Positions 7,347 through 16,542 of a stretch of 37,135 nucleotides of DNA are shown piece after piece. The notes below the pieces were generated by a model. The model saw nothing but the letters and a program-made list of their open reading frames with translations. It did not search any database and was not told where the DNA came from. Source of the DNA: Acidaminococcus fermentans_A (GTDB lineage: Bacteria; Bacillota; Negativicutes; Acidaminococcales; Acidaminococcaceae); NCBI RefSeq assembly GCF_052216985.1, contig NZ_JBQOUY010000023.1:1-37135 (forward strand), read 5' to 3'. Every line of letters begins with the position of its first letter. Within the stretch, counting starts at the first letter, position 1. Both the position numbers and the translations under genes were made by a program.

Positions 7347-7378
7347 ATCAAATAATTTTTTGATAAAAATTATTTGAT
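7347..7378. promoter_or_regulatory. All-A/T perfect palindrome upstream of rubredoxin
   Basis: ATCAAATAATTTTT and its exact complement form 14-bp arms around TGAT. It sits between the uvrC stop (7388) and the rubredoxin -35. With only one C-G pair per arm it is a poor terminator stem. It could be an operator or UP-like element for rubredoxin, or an AT-type 3' end signal for uvrC. Confidence 0.55.
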
Positions 7379-7387
7379 AAGAATATT

Positions 7388-9250
7388 TTATTTTTTCTTA
7401 TCTGGATTCCCTGTGCCGTTCTCCAGCAGTTCCGTTTTCTGGAGTACATTCCCCTGCAAAAATCCGTGGACCCGTTCAGCCACCACCCGGTTCATGCTGT
7501 CCACTGCGGCCAAGTCTTCTACTGAGGCCTGCCGCATAGCGTCCAAGGAACCGAACCGTTTCCACAGGGCTGCCCGGCGCTTAGGCCCCATCCCTTCCAG
7601 ATGGTCTAGCACAGAAACCAGGTTCCGCCGGGTCAGCCGTTTCCGATGATAGGTGATGGCAAACCGATGGGCCTCATCCCGGATATGCTGGATCAAATGA
7701 AGAGCAGGAGACATCTTGTCCAGCAGGATACTGGTATGAGCCCCTTCCTTGAAGATTTCCTCTTCCCGCTTGGCCAGTCCGATTACCGGCACCTCGCTGC
7801 TGCTGATGCCCAGGCCCCGGATCACCTCACAGGCCGAACTGAGCTGCCCTTTCCCCCCATCGATGATGATCAGGCTGGGGAGATCCTCCAGATCCCGATA
7901 CCGGCGGTAGACCACTTCCTGCATGGATTTGAAGTCATCGGGCTTGCCTTCGGTTGACTGGAGCTTGTACCGTCGGTAGTCTTTCTTGCAGGGGACTCCG
8001 TCCCGGAATACCACCATAGAGGCGACTGTTTCCCGTCCTTGGTTATGGGAAATGTCAAAACAGTCCATCCGTTCCAAGGGCTTTGTAAGGCCCAAGGCCT
8101 TCTGCAGCTGTTCCGCCGCATCCAACCCGGTCTGTCCAGAAGCCTGGCCCCGACGCAGCCGCTCTTCCAGATTCTTTTTGGCATTGTTCATGGCCATGAG
8201 CACCAGGTCATGCTTCAATCCCCGCTGGGGAACCAGCAGTTCCACGTTTTTCTCATTCAGGGTGCTGAGCCATTGGGAGAGCAGGGTCCTGTCACTGTCT
8301 GCCAGCCCTTCGCTGACCAAGATTTCCCGGGGAGGCCGATGGTTCTCATGATAGTACTGCTTCAGGAAATCGGCCAGCACTTCTCCTCCCGGCTCCCCGA
8401 TTTCCTGGTCCAGGAAGAAGCTGTCCCGGCCCAGGATCTTCCCACTGCGGATGAAGAACACCTGGATGCAGACCCCGCTGTCGTCCATGGCAAGCCCCAC
8501 TACATCCCGGTCACCGCTTTCCGTGGTGGCTTTCTGCTTCTCCGCCAGTTTCCTGACGCTCAGGAGGGAATCCCGGTACCGGGCTGCTGCTTCGAATTCC
8601 AGATTATCGGAAGCCTGCTGCATCTTGGCGGTCAGTTCTTTTTCCAGTTGGGCCACTTTCCCGTCCAGGAGCAGCAGGACGGACTCTACCATCTGCCGGT
8701 ATTCGCTGATGGGTACCTTCCCTGTACAGGGAGCCAGGCATCGGTGGAGATGGTACTGGAGGCAGGGCCTCTTGGCATTCAGGTTCCGGCAGTGGCGCAG
8801 AGGGAACATGGTCCGGATCAGCTTCATGGTATCCCGGAGGGCCCCTGCATCGGCAAAAGGTCCGTAATACCGGGCCCCGTCCTTGAGCACCCGCCGGGTA
8901 AGCACCATCCGTGGATAGGCTTCTCCTACGGTGATCTTCAGATACGGATAGGTCTTGTCATCTTTCAGGTCGATATTGTACCGTGGCCGGTATTTCTTGA
9001 TCAGATTGCATTCCAAGATCAGGGCTTCCATCTCACTGGCGGTGACAATGGTCTCGATGGAAGCCACATGGGCGTTGATGGCCCGGACTTTGGGGGATAC
9101 CTGACTGGCTGGACGGAAATAGCTGCGCACACGGTTCTTCAGGATCACAGCCTTCCCCACATAGATCACTTTGCCGGTGGCATCATGCATGATATAGACT
9201 CCCGGCGCATTGGGCAGCACCGCTAAGGTCTCTTTGATGGCCTCGTTCAT
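7388..9250 (-). CDS. uvrC: Excinuclease ABC subunit C
   Basis: A 620-residue nuclease of nucleotide excision repair that cuts DNA on both sides of a lesion after UvrA/UvrB loading. The N-terminal GIY-YIG nuclease starts near residue 12 (NAPGVYIMHD, then KVIYVGKA). The UVR motif that contacts UvrB is near 205-240. The RNase H-like second nuclease covers roughly 380-540 (MDCFDISH, IIDGGKGQL), and helix-hairpin-helix motifs close the C-terminus (LEGMGPKRRAAL). Length is normal. Its ATG overlaps the uvrA stop by 4 bp. The last ~15 residues are polar and family-variable. Confidence 0.97.
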   Translation of the reverse strand: MNEAIKETLAVLPNAPGVYIMHDATGKVIYVGKAVILKNRVRSYFRPASQVSPKVRAINAHVASIETIVTASEMEALILECNLIKKYRPRYNIDLKDDKTYPYLKITVGEAYPRMVLTRRVLKDGARYYGPFADAGALRDTMKLIRTMFPLRHCRNLNAKRPCLQYHLHRCLAPCTGKVPISEYRQMVESVLLLLDGKVAQLEKELTAKMQQASDNLEFEAAARYRDSLLSVRKLAEKQKATTESGDRDVVGLAMDDSGVCIQVFFIRSGKILGRDSFFLDQEIGEPGGEVLADFLKQYYHENHRPPREILVSEGLADSDRTLLSQWLSTLNEKNVELLVPQRGLKHDLVLMAMNNAKKNLEERLRRGQASGQTGLDAAEQLQKALGLTKPLERMDCFDISHNQGRETVASMVVFRDGVPCKKDYRRYKLQSTEGKPDDFKSMQEVVYRRYRDLEDLPSLIIIDGGKGQLSSACEVIRGLGISSSEVPVIGLAKREEEIFKEGAHTSILLDKMSPALHLIQHIRDEAHRFAITYHRKRLTRRNLVSVLDHLEGMGPKRRAALWKRFGSLDAMRQASVEDLAAVDSMNRVVAERVHGFLQGNVLQKTELLENGTGNPDKKK

Positions 9251-12066
9251 ACCAGGACCTTCTTTACGTACTGTCCGGTATAGGATTCCGGCACCTGTGC
9301 CACCTGTTCCGGAGTCCCGGTGGCGATCACCGTGCCGCCCCGGTCGCCCCCTTCCGGCCCCAGATCGATGAGCCAGTCGGCGCTCTTGATCACATCCAGG
9401 TTGTGCTCGATGACCACCACTGTACTGCCTGCATCCACAAGCCGCTGGAGCACTTCCAGCAATTTGTGTACATCGGCCATGTGGAGACCAGTGGTAGGTT
9501 CATCCAGGATATAGAGGGTCTTGCCCGTATTCACCTTGGCCAGTTCCGTGGCCAGCTTCACCCGCTGGGCTTCTCCCCCAGACAGGGTCGTAGCCGCCTG
9601 GCCCAGTCGGATGTAGCCCAAGCCCACATCTTCCAACACTTGGAGTTTCCGGAAGATCCGCTGCTGGTTGCTGAAATACAGGCAGGCTTCGCTGACGGTC
9701 ATATCCAGGACCTCTGCGATGTTCTTCCCCTTGTACCGGACTTCCAGTGTATCCCGGTTGTAGCGGGTGCCCTTACATACTTCGCAGGGCACGTACACAT
9801 CCGGCAAGAAGTTCATCTCGATTTTCAGCATCCCGTCCCCATGGCAGGCTTCGCAGCGGCCGCCCTTCACATTGAAGCTGAACCGTCCCGGCTTATAGCC
9901 CCGGAGCTTGGCATCGTTGGTAGTACTGAATAAAGTCCGGATCAAGTCAAAGGTGCCCGTATAAGTGGCAGGGTTGGACCTGGGAGTCCTTCCAATGGGA
10001 CTCTGATCGATGTTGATGACTTTATCGATATTCTGGCTCCCCGTGATCCGATCATGGGCCAAAGGCCGCTCTCGGGTCCCCATGAGTTTCTTAGCCAGGG
10101 CCTTGTACAGGATATCGTTGATCAAAGTGCTCTTGCCACTGCCGCTGACCCCAGTGACCACTGTCAGGGTTCCCAAAGGGATGGATACGTCGATATTTTT
10201 CAGGTTATTGGCCCTGGCTCCCTTGATGGTGAGCTTCTTGCCTGTTCCTTTCCGCCGTACAGCGGGCACCGGGATCTTTTTCCGCCCGCTGAGGTACTGG
10301 CCAGTGACAGATTCCGGCACCTGGCTGATTTCTTCCGCCGTACCCTGAGCCACCACATAGCCGCCGTTTTCCCCGGCCCCCGGTCCGATGTCGATGATCT
10401 GGTCCGCTGCCCGCATGGTGTCTTCGTCGTGTTCCACCACGATCAGGGTATTCCCCATATCCCGGAGATTCTTCAGGGTTTCCAGCAGCTTGTCATTGTC
10501 CCGCTGATGGAGCCCTATACTGGGTTCATCCAATATATATAGCACCCCTACCAGGCCGGACCCGATTTGGGTGGCCAGCCGGATCCGCTGGGCTTCCCCG
10601 CCGGAGAGGGTGGCTGCCGCCCGGTCCAGTGTCAGGTAGTCCAGTCCCACATTGTTCAGGAAACTGAGCCGGGCCCGGATTTCCTTCAAGATCTGTTTGG
10701 CGATGAAGGCATCCCGTTCCGACAGCTGCAGCCCGTTGAAGAAGGCCAGACATTCCCGTACCGGCATCTGACAGACTTGCTGGATATTCTTTCCGTCTAC
10801 CGTGATCCCCAGGACTTCCGGGCGGAGCCGGGCCCCATGGCAAGTGGAGCACTCGATGGCCGTCATAAAAGATTCGTAATCCAGCCGCTGGCTTTCGCTC
10901 ATAGCCTCTTTCAGACGCCGTTTCAGCACTGGGATGATCCCTTCGAAAGGCGTATTGTGGTCGTTGATCTCTCCCATAAGGTTCTGGTAGGAGAACGTGA
11001 AGATCTCATCGGGAATCCCTTCCAGCAGTTCCTGCTGGAATTTCTTGGGCAGATCCTTCCAGCAGTTCTGGAGGGAGAACCCCCGGCTCTTCAGCACTGC
11101 CGCCAGCTGGCAGAGGAAATAGGACTTCACATTGGCACTGACTGCCGCAATGGCTCCCTGGTCAAAGGGCTTTGTCTTGTCCGGGATGATCAGATCCGGA
11201 TCGAATTCCATATGCTGTCCCAGGCCCATGCAGTCCGGACAGGCTCCATAGGGTGCGTTGAAGGAAAACAGCCGGGGTTCGATTTCCGGCAGGCTGATAC
11301 CGCATTCCGCACAGGCGAACTTCTCGCTGTACACATGGGTCTCTCCGCCGATCTCTTCGATGGCTACGGTGCCTTCCCCCAGCTTCAGGGCGGTCTCCAG
11401 TGAATCCGTCAGCCGGCTCCCTAGGCTGGGACGGGCCACCAGCCGGTCCACCACTACGGAGATATTGTGTTTCTTCTTCTTGTCCAACTGGATTTCCTCA
11501 TCCAAGGTAAAGATCTGGTCGTCTACCTTCACCCGGACATAGCCAGCCCGGCGGACGCTTTCCAGGATATTTTTGTGTTCTCCCTTCCGGCCCCAGACCA
11601 CAGGCGCCAGGATCATGAATTTCGTCCCTTCCGGCAGTTCCAGCACTTTGTCGGCAATCTGCTGGGGGGACTGGCGCTCGATGACCTTCCCGCACTTGGG
11701 ACAGTGGGGGATCCCGATCCGGGCAAAGAGCAAACGGAGATAGTCATAGATCTCCGTCACGGTCCCTACTGTGGACCTGGGATTCCGGCTAGTGGTCTTC
11801 TGGTCGATGGAAATGGCTGGAGAAAGACCGCCGATATAGTCCACATCCGGCTTGTCCATCTGTCCCAGGAACTGCCGGGCATAGGCGGACAAGCTTTCCA
11901 CGTACCGGCGCTGTCCTTCCGCATAGATTGTATCGAAAGCCAGAGAGGATTTCCCGCTACCGGACAGACCGGTGATCACCACCAGTTTATTCCGGGGGAT
12001 CTTCAAGGATATATTTTTCAGGTTGTGCTGCCGCGCTCCCTGGATTACAATGGCATCTTCATTCAT
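9247..12066 (-). CDS. uvrA: Excinuclease ABC subunit A
   Basis: A 939-residue damage-recognition ATPase of the ABC class. Two nucleotide-binding modules are visible: Walker A motifs GLSGSGKS near residue 32 and GVSGSGKS near 640, each with an LSGGEAQR signature and an ILDEP Walker B. Zinc sites are present, including CAECG...CPDC and CEACHGDG...CEVCKG. The protein dimerises, loads UvrB at lesions, and works with the neighbouring uvrB and uvrC products. The gene overlaps uvrB by 8 bp and uvrC by 4 bp, consistent with coupled translation. Confidence 0.98.
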   Translation of the reverse strand: MNEDAIVIQGARQHNLKNISLKIPRNKLVVITGLSGSGKSSLAFDTIYAEGQRRYVESLSAYARQFLGQMDKPDVDYIGGLSPAISIDQKTTSRNPRSTVGTVTEIYDYLRLLFARIGIPHCPKCGKVIERQSPQQIADKVLELPEGTKFMILAPVVWGRKGEHKNILESVRRAGYVRVKVDDQIFTLDEEIQLDKKKKHNISVVVDRLVARPSLGSRLTDSLETALKLGEGTVAIEEIGGETHVYSEKFACAECGISLPEIEPRLFSFNAPYGACPDCMGLGQHMEFDPDLIIPDKTKPFDQGAIAAVSANVKSYFLCQLAAVLKSRGFSLQNCWKDLPKKFQQELLEGIPDEIFTFSYQNLMGEINDHNTPFEGIIPVLKRRLKEAMSESQRLDYESFMTAIECSTCHGARLRPEVLGITVDGKNIQQVCQMPVRECLAFFNGLQLSERDAFIAKQILKEIRARLSFLNNVGLDYLTLDRAAATLSGGEAQRIRLATQIGSGLVGVLYILDEPSIGLHQRDNDKLLETLKNLRDMGNTLIVVEHDEDTMRAADQIIDIGPGAGENGGYVVAQGTAEEISQVPESVTGQYLSGRKKIPVPAVRRKGTGKKLTIKGARANNLKNIDVSIPLGTLTVVTGVSGSGKSTLINDILYKALAKKLMGTRERPLAHDRITGSQNIDKVINIDQSPIGRTPRSNPATYTGTFDLIRTLFSTTNDAKLRGYKPGRFSFNVKGGRCEACHGDGMLKIEMNFLPDVYVPCEVCKGTRYNRDTLEVRYKGKNIAEVLDMTVSEACLYFSNQQRIFRKLQVLEDVGLGYIRLGQAATTLSGGEAQRVKLATELAKVNTGKTLYILDEPTTGLHMADVHKLLEVLQRLVDAGSTVVVIEHNLDVIKSADWLIDLGPEGGDRGGTVIATGTPEQVAQVPESYTGQYVKKVLV

Positions 12067-14053
12067 GAGCTTTCCGCTGCTCTCCTTTCAGCAATATCAG
12101 CTGGTCCCTGTATTCCGCTGCCAGCTCGAAGTCCAGCTGTTTGGCTGCTTCTTTCATTTTCTTTTCCATGGACCGGATCTGTTTCTCCAACTCCCTGGGC
12201 TTCAGTTTTTTCACGGTTTTGGCCGTATACCCTTTGGTAGAAGTATCTTCTTCCTCTACTTTGGTCAGTTTGATCAATTCCACTACTTTCTTTTGGATGG
12301 TCTTGGGCACAATGCCATGGGCCTGGTTAAAGGCTTCCTGTTTTTTCCGGCGTCGATTGGTTTCGCTGATGGCTCGTTCCATGGATCCCGTGATGGTATC
12401 TGCATACATGATCACCCGGCCGTGGGCATTCCGGGCTGCCCGGCCGATGGTCTGGATCATAGCCGTATCACTGCGGAGGAATCCTTCCTTATCCGCATCC
12501 AGGATGGCTACCAGGCTCACTTCCGGCATGTCCAGTCCTTCCCGGAGCAGGTTGATGCCCACCAGCACATCGAATTTCCCAGCCCGGAGGTCATGGATGA
12601 TTTCCGCCCGTTCAATGGTAGCGATATCCGAATGGAGATAGCGGACCCGGATTCCAGCCGTAGTCAAGTATTCCGTCAGATCCTCTGCCATCTTCTTGGT
12701 CAGAGTGGTCACCAGTACCCGTTCCTTCTGGCCGGTGACCTTGTGGATCTCTCCCAGCAAGTCATCGATCTGCCCCTTGATAGGCCGCACTTCGATCTGG
12801 GGATCCAGGAGTCCGGTAGGCCGGATGATCTGTTCCACCACCTGGTCAGTGGTTTCCATTTCATAGGGTCCGGGGGTGGCGGATACGTAGATGATCTGTC
12901 CCCTCTGGGCCTGGAATTCATCAAAGGTCAAGGGCCGATTATCGATGGCTGAGGGCAGCCGGAACCCATATTTCACCAGCTGTTCTTTCCGGGCCCGGTC
13001 TCCGGCATACATAGCCCGGAGCTGAGGCAGTGTCACATGGCTTTCGTCGATCACCGTGAGGAAATCCTTGGGGAAATAGTTCACCAGGGTAAAAGGCGGT
13101 TCCCCGGGTTTCCGTCCCGTCAGATGGCGGGAATAGTTCTCGATGCCGCTGCAGTAACCCAGTTCCTGCATCATCTCCAGGTCATAATTGGTCCGCTGTT
13201 CCAGCCGCTGGGCCTCCAGGAGCTTATTTTCCCCCTTCAGCACCTTCAGCCGTTCGTTCAGTTCCCGGCGGATATCTTTCCGGGCCCGTTCCAGGTTTTC
13301 GTCACTGGTCACATAATGGCTGGCGGGGAAAATGGCCACATGGGTCCGTTTGTCCACCACCTGGCCAGTGAGCACATCGATTTCCTCCAAGCTGTCCACC
13401 TCATCCCCGAACAGTTCGATGCGGATGGCTTTTTCCCCATAGCTGGCGGGAACCACTTCGATCACATCTCCCCGGACCCGGAACTTGCCGCGCTCCAGGG
13501 ATAGGTCGTTCCGTTCGTAGCGGATCTTCACCAGTTTTTCCAGGATGGCATCCCGTTCCACCGTCTGGCCGATGCGCAGGGACAGGACACTGTCGTAATA
13601 GTCCTTGGGCCCGCCCAGGCCATAGATGCAGGATACGGATGCCACCACGATCACATCCTGCCGTTCCATCAGGGCAGAGGTGGCCGAGTGCCGCAGTTTG
13701 TCGATTTCATCGTTCATAGAGGAGTCTTTTTCGATATAGGTATCGGTAGCCGGGATATAGGCTTCCGGCTGATAGTAATCATAATAGGAAACAAAGTATT
13801 CCACCGCATTGTTGGGGAAGAATTCCTTGAATTCGCTGCACAGCTGGGCTGCCAAAGTCTTATTATGGGCAATGACCAGGGTGGGCTTCTGGACCTTCTG
13901 GATCACCTGGGCAATGGTATAAGTTTTCCCCGTCCCCGTAGCTCCCAGCAGCACCTGGGTGTGGAGTCCCTCCTCCACCCCTCTGGCCAGGGCATCGATG
14001 GCTTCCGGCTGGTCTCCCGCCGGAGCAAAAGGAGCATGGATTTCAAAAGGCAT
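12059..14053 (-). CDS. uvrB: Excinuclease ABC subunit B
   Basis: A 664-residue helicase-like damage-verification subunit. Walker A is GATGTGKTYT, the beta-hairpin that clamps DNA is YFVSYYDYYQPEAYIP, the helicase motif II is IDESHVTLP, motif VI is GRAARN, and a C-terminal UVR domain (about 620-660) binds UvrC. The ATG at 14053 is preceded by AGAAGGAG and gives the family's N-terminus (MPFEIHAPFAPAGDQP). Upstream in-frame starts at 14089 and 14125 lie at or before the predicted -10 and are rejected. It is the first gene of a compact uvrB-uvrA-uvrC operon. I see no Firmicute-type LexA box in front of it. Confidence 0.97.
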   Translation of the reverse strand: MPFEIHAPFAPAGDQPEAIDALARGVEEGLHTQVLLGATGTGKTYTIAQVIQKVQKPTLVIAHNKTLAAQLCSEFKEFFPNNAVEYFVSYYDYYQPEAYIPATDTYIEKDSSMNDEIDKLRHSATSALMERQDVIVVASVSCIYGLGGPKDYYDSVLSLRIGQTVERDAILEKLVKIRYERNDLSLERGKFRVRGDVIEVVPASYGEKAIRIELFGDEVDSLEEIDVLTGQVVDKRTHVAIFPASHYVTSDENLERARKDIRRELNERLKVLKGENKLLEAQRLEQRTNYDLEMMQELGYCSGIENYSRHLTGRKPGEPPFTLVNYFPKDFLTVIDESHVTLPQLRAMYAGDRARKEQLVKYGFRLPSAIDNRPLTFDEFQAQRGQIIYVSATPGPYEMETTDQVVEQIIRPTGLLDPQIEVRPIKGQIDDLLGEIHKVTGQKERVLVTTLTKKMAEDLTEYLTTAGIRVRYLHSDIATIERAEIIHDLRAGKFDVLVGINLLREGLDMPEVSLVAILDADKEGFLRSDTAMIQTIGRAARNAHGRVIMYADTITGSMERAISETNRRRKKQEAFNQAHGIVPKTIQKKVVELIKLTKVEEEDTSTKGYTAKTVKKLKPRELEKQIRSMEKKMKEAAKQLDFELAAEYRDQLILLKGEQRKAHE

Positions 14054-14087
14054 AATGGTTTCTCCTTCTTCTTTCAGAATCTCTTTC

Positions 14088-14160
14088 ATTATATCATACG
14101 GAAAAAGTGCTGACTGATGAGTCAAAGCTCTTTCTTTTGGTCATACAGATAGTGTATAAT
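14088..14160. promoter_or_regulatory. Divergent promoter region, uvrB / DUF4127 gene
   Basis: A TATAAT on the minus strand (14088-14093) faces uvrB and a TATAAT on the plus strand (14155-14160) faces the DUF4127 gene. Neither has a good -35 at standard spacing. Between them is a short dyad, TGACT-GATG-AGTCA, at 14110-14123, which could bind a regulator shared by both genes (speculative). Confidence 0.5.
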
Positions 14161-14188
14161 AAAATGATTCTGTTATAAGGAGGAAACC

Positions 14189-15745
14189 ATGCATTTTTCG
14201 TTGAAATCGGTCCTGGCAGGCGGACTGCTGCTGTTTTCCCTTATGGGAAATACGGAAGCTTCTCCCAAGATCCTGTATGTCCCTCTGGACAACCGGCCCG
14301 TCTGTCTAGAATATACGGTAGATACGGCCAAAGCTGCCGGCTATCCCCTGACCGTCCCCCCAGAAAAAGATCTTTCCAACCACCGGGACCAGGGAAACAA
14401 CGAAGCCCTGTGGACCTGGCTGGAAAAAGAAGCCCCTCATGCAGAGGCTGCGGTTATCGCTACGGACAGCCTGAACTACGGCGGCTTGGTGGCATCCCGG
14501 AAACATCATCATCTGGAAAAATACCTGAAAGGCAAGATCCAGCGGATGGAAAAACTGAAAAAAGACAATCCAGGGCTGAAGATCTATGCCTTCAGCACCA
14601 TCATGCGGACGCCCCAACAGAGCATCGGAAAGGTAGAGCCGGGCTATTACCAGGAATACGGCCCCAAGATTTTCCGGCTTTCCCAGCTCCAGGACAAAGA
14701 AGACCAGGACGGCTCCCTGACTTATCCGGAGATCCAGGAACGGCAGACACTGCTGGCCCAGATTCCCAATTCCGTAATGCAGGACTGGCGGACCCGCCGG
14801 CTGATGAACTTCCAGACCAATAAACGGCTGATCCGGCTATGCCAGAATGGCATCTTCCATTACTTCGCCCTGGGCAAAGATGATGACGCTCCCCTGTCCC
14901 AGACCCATATGGAAGCCCGGCACCTGAAATACGTAGGAAATGGGATCACCGAAAACCGCTTCCAGATCCTGCCTGGGGTGGACCAAGTGGGGCTTTTGCT
15001 GGTGACCCGGGCCATCAACGAAATCCGTGGGGAAAAGCCTAAAGTCTATCCCTTATTCGCTCCTGGCGCCGGCGGGGATACGGTTCCGCTGTATTCAGAT
15101 GAACGAGCGGAAGATTCCGTCCGGAACCAGATCCTGGCCAGCGGCGGAGTGGAGACCGGCCATCTGAAAAAAGCGGACCTGGTCCTGGCGGTGAATACAC
15201 CGGAAGACGGGGTCTGCCTGGATTCCACGGCTAATGACAACGCCCCGTACGCTAGCCGGACCAACCGGGCCTTTGCCGCCGAACTGGCAGAACTGGAAAC
15301 CCAAAAGCCAGTGGCCCTGGCAGATATTTCCTATGCCAACGGGGCGGACAACGGCTTCATGCTGGCCATGACTGACGCCAAAGCCCTGTTGGGACTCACC
15401 GCCTATTCCGGCTGGAACACCGCGGATAACAGCATCGGCTATGCCCTGAGCCAGGGGATCCTGGGCAAGCGCTTCAAACCGGAAGAACGGGAGAGGCTGC
15501 TGAAGACCCGGCTCCTGGACGATTGGATCTACCAGGCCAATGTCCGGTACCGGATCAGCCTGGGCATCGATCGGCATGATTTCAAGCTGAAATATGATCT
15601 GGGCAAATACTACAACCGGATCCTCAGTGGCACCAGCCGGCTGCTCCATCAATATGTGGAAGAGGAGCCCACCCTGAAAGGCACCTCCTATACCGTAGAA
15701 TTTCCCTGGAACCGGATGTTCGAGGTGGATGTAAGGGTAAAATGA
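14189..15745 (+). CDS. Secreted DUF4127 family protein
   Basis: A 518-residue protein of the DUF4127 family, whose function is unknown. Residues 1-24 form a signal peptide (basic start, hydrophobic core, cleavage near TEA-SPK), so it should be exported to the periplasm or cell surface. Conserved stretches visible are YVPLDNRPVC at the mature N-terminus, DSLNYGGLVASR near residue 95, KDDDAPLSQTH near 235, and a late block ADNGFMLAMTD. The clustered Asp/His/Asn residues suggest a metal-dependent hydrolase, which is only a guess. AAGGAGG lies 5 bp before the ATG. It is divergent from uvrB and followed by a hairpin. Confidence 0.85.
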   Translation: MHFSLKSVLAGGLLLFSLMGNTEASPKILYVPLDNRPVCLEYTVDTAKAAGYPLTVPPEKDLSNHRDQGNNEALWTWLEKEAPHAEAAVIATDSLNYGGLVASRKHHHLEKYLKGKIQRMEKLKKDNPGLKIYAFSTIMRTPQQSIGKVEPGYYQEYGPKIFRLSQLQDKEDQDGSLTYPEIQERQTLLAQIPNSVMQDWRTRRLMNFQTNKRLIRLCQNGIFHYFALGKDDDAPLSQTHMEARHLKYVGNGITENRFQILPGVDQVGLLLVTRAINEIRGEKPKVYPLFAPGAGGDTVPLYSDERAEDSVRNQILASGGVETGHLKKADLVLAVNTPEDGVCLDSTANDNAPYASRTNRAFAAELAELETQKPVALADISYANGADNGFMLAMTDAKALLGLTAYSGWNTADNSIGYALSQGILGKRFKPEERERLLKTRLLDDWIYQANVRYRISLGIDRHDFKLKYDLGKYYNRILSGTSRLLHQYVEEEPTLKGTSYTVEFPWNRMFEVDVRVK

Positions 15746-15765
15746 GGCCAGGCTGACGCCTGGCC
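15746..15765 (+). terminator. Hairpin after DUF4127 gene
   Basis: GGCCAGGC pairs with GCCTGGCC around TGAC, immediately after the stop codon. There is no T-tract, so it may slow or partly terminate transcription or protect the 3' end. A weaker GC hairpin follows at about 15790-15810. Confidence 0.45.
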
Positions 15766-15846
15766 GGTCACTGGTCTCTAGCCAAGGGAAGCCGGCTTGC
15801 GCCGGTCTTGAACAAATTTTAACTATGTATTTACAGGAGGATTTTT

Positions 15847-16338
15847 ATGGCCAAGAACAGCTCTTTCGACATCGTTTCTCAACTTGACATGCAGGAACTA
15901 GACAATGCACTGAACCAGACCCGGAAGGAAATCGAACAGCGGTACGACTTCCGGGGTTCCAACGCCACTATCGAACTCTCCGATGGGGATCTGAAACTGG
16001 CTGCGGAAGATGAATACAAACTAGGTGCCATCCTGGATATCCTGCGGCAGCGGATGGCCAAACGGGGTCTGTCCCTCCGTGCCTTGGAACCGGGTAAAGT
16101 GGAACCGGCAGCCAAAGGGACCGTCCGGCAGATTGTCAAGCTGAAACAGGGCATCGACAAGGAAACCGCTAAAAAGGTCATCGCTTCCATCAAAGCAGCC
16201 AAGATCAAGGTGACCACCCAGCAGCAGGACGATCAGATCCGGGTCTCCGGCCCAAAAAAAGATGATCTCCAGGCTGTGATCCAGCTGGTACGGGGACAGG
16301 ATTTCGGAATCGATATGCAGTTCATCAATATGAGATAA
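15847..16338 (+). CDS. YajQ family nucleotide-binding protein
   Basis: A 163-residue YajQ homologue with two ferredoxin-like halves. Members bind RNA or nucleotides, and cyclic-di-GMP in Xanthomonas and Pseudomonas; the physiological role in Firmicutes is unclear. The N-terminus FDIVSQLDMQELDNALNQ, the RYDFRGS segment and the C-terminal QDFGIDMQFINMR are diagnostic. Length is exact for the family. CAGGAGG lies just upstream of the ATG. A weak TTGCGC-N17-TAACTA upstream could be its promoter. It ends at a strong terminator and is probably monocistronic. Confidence 0.95.
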   Translation: MAKNSSFDIVSQLDMQELDNALNQTRKEIEQRYDFRGSNATIELSDGDLKLAAEDEYKLGAILDILRQRMAKRGLSLRALEPGKVEPAAKGTVRQIVKLKQGIDKETAKKVIASIKAAKIKVTTQQQDDQIRVSGPKKDDLQAVIQLVRGQDFGIDMQFINMR

Positions 16339-16371
16339 GAAAAGAGGTGCTGCCGGGCAGCACCTCTTTTC
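16339..16371 (+). terminator. Terminator after yajQ
   Basis: A near-perfect 16-bp inverted repeat (GAAAAGAGGTGCTGCC and its complement) begins at the yajQ stop. Its second arm ends in CTCTTTTC, giving a strong stem with a short T-tract. The A-run in the first arm lets it act in both directions. Confidence 0.82.
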
Positions 16372-16372
16372 G

Positions 16373-16527
16373 GGTCATGGGTCGCGGGCTCTGCGTCGCG
16401 GGCCTGGACGTTTAAATCGTTTGTTCTTTTTTTCTATAGGATGATAAGAGAAAAACGTCTAAAATAAAAAATCGTGTGCTGGTTCTGCACCAACAGGCCC
16501 GCGACTCACGACTCGCGACCCGCGACC
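16373..16527. repeat. Inverted-repeat element 2, GTCGYGN heptad arms
   Basis: A 155-bp element with 32-bp inverted arms (16373-16404 and 16496-16527) matching at 25 of 32 positions. Read outside-in, the arms are built of 7-bp units of the form GTCGCGG, GTCGCGA or GTCGTGA, the same four-unit plan as the GTCATAN element at 293-414 but with different bases. The interior is AT-rich with GACGTTT/AAACGTC half-sites. It sits between the convergent 3' ends of yajQ and the TRIC-family gene. Confidence 0.78.
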
Positions 16528-16542
16528 AGGGGGGTGAAATCT

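Noticed and set aside
8039..9226. 395-codon plus-strand frame opposite uvrC
   Set aside because: Antisense shadow of uvrC, with typical shadow composition.
14054..14188. LexA/SOS box upstream of uvrB
   Set aside because: No GAAC-N4-GTTC-type palindrome could be found by eye; only a TGACT/AGTCA dyad is present.
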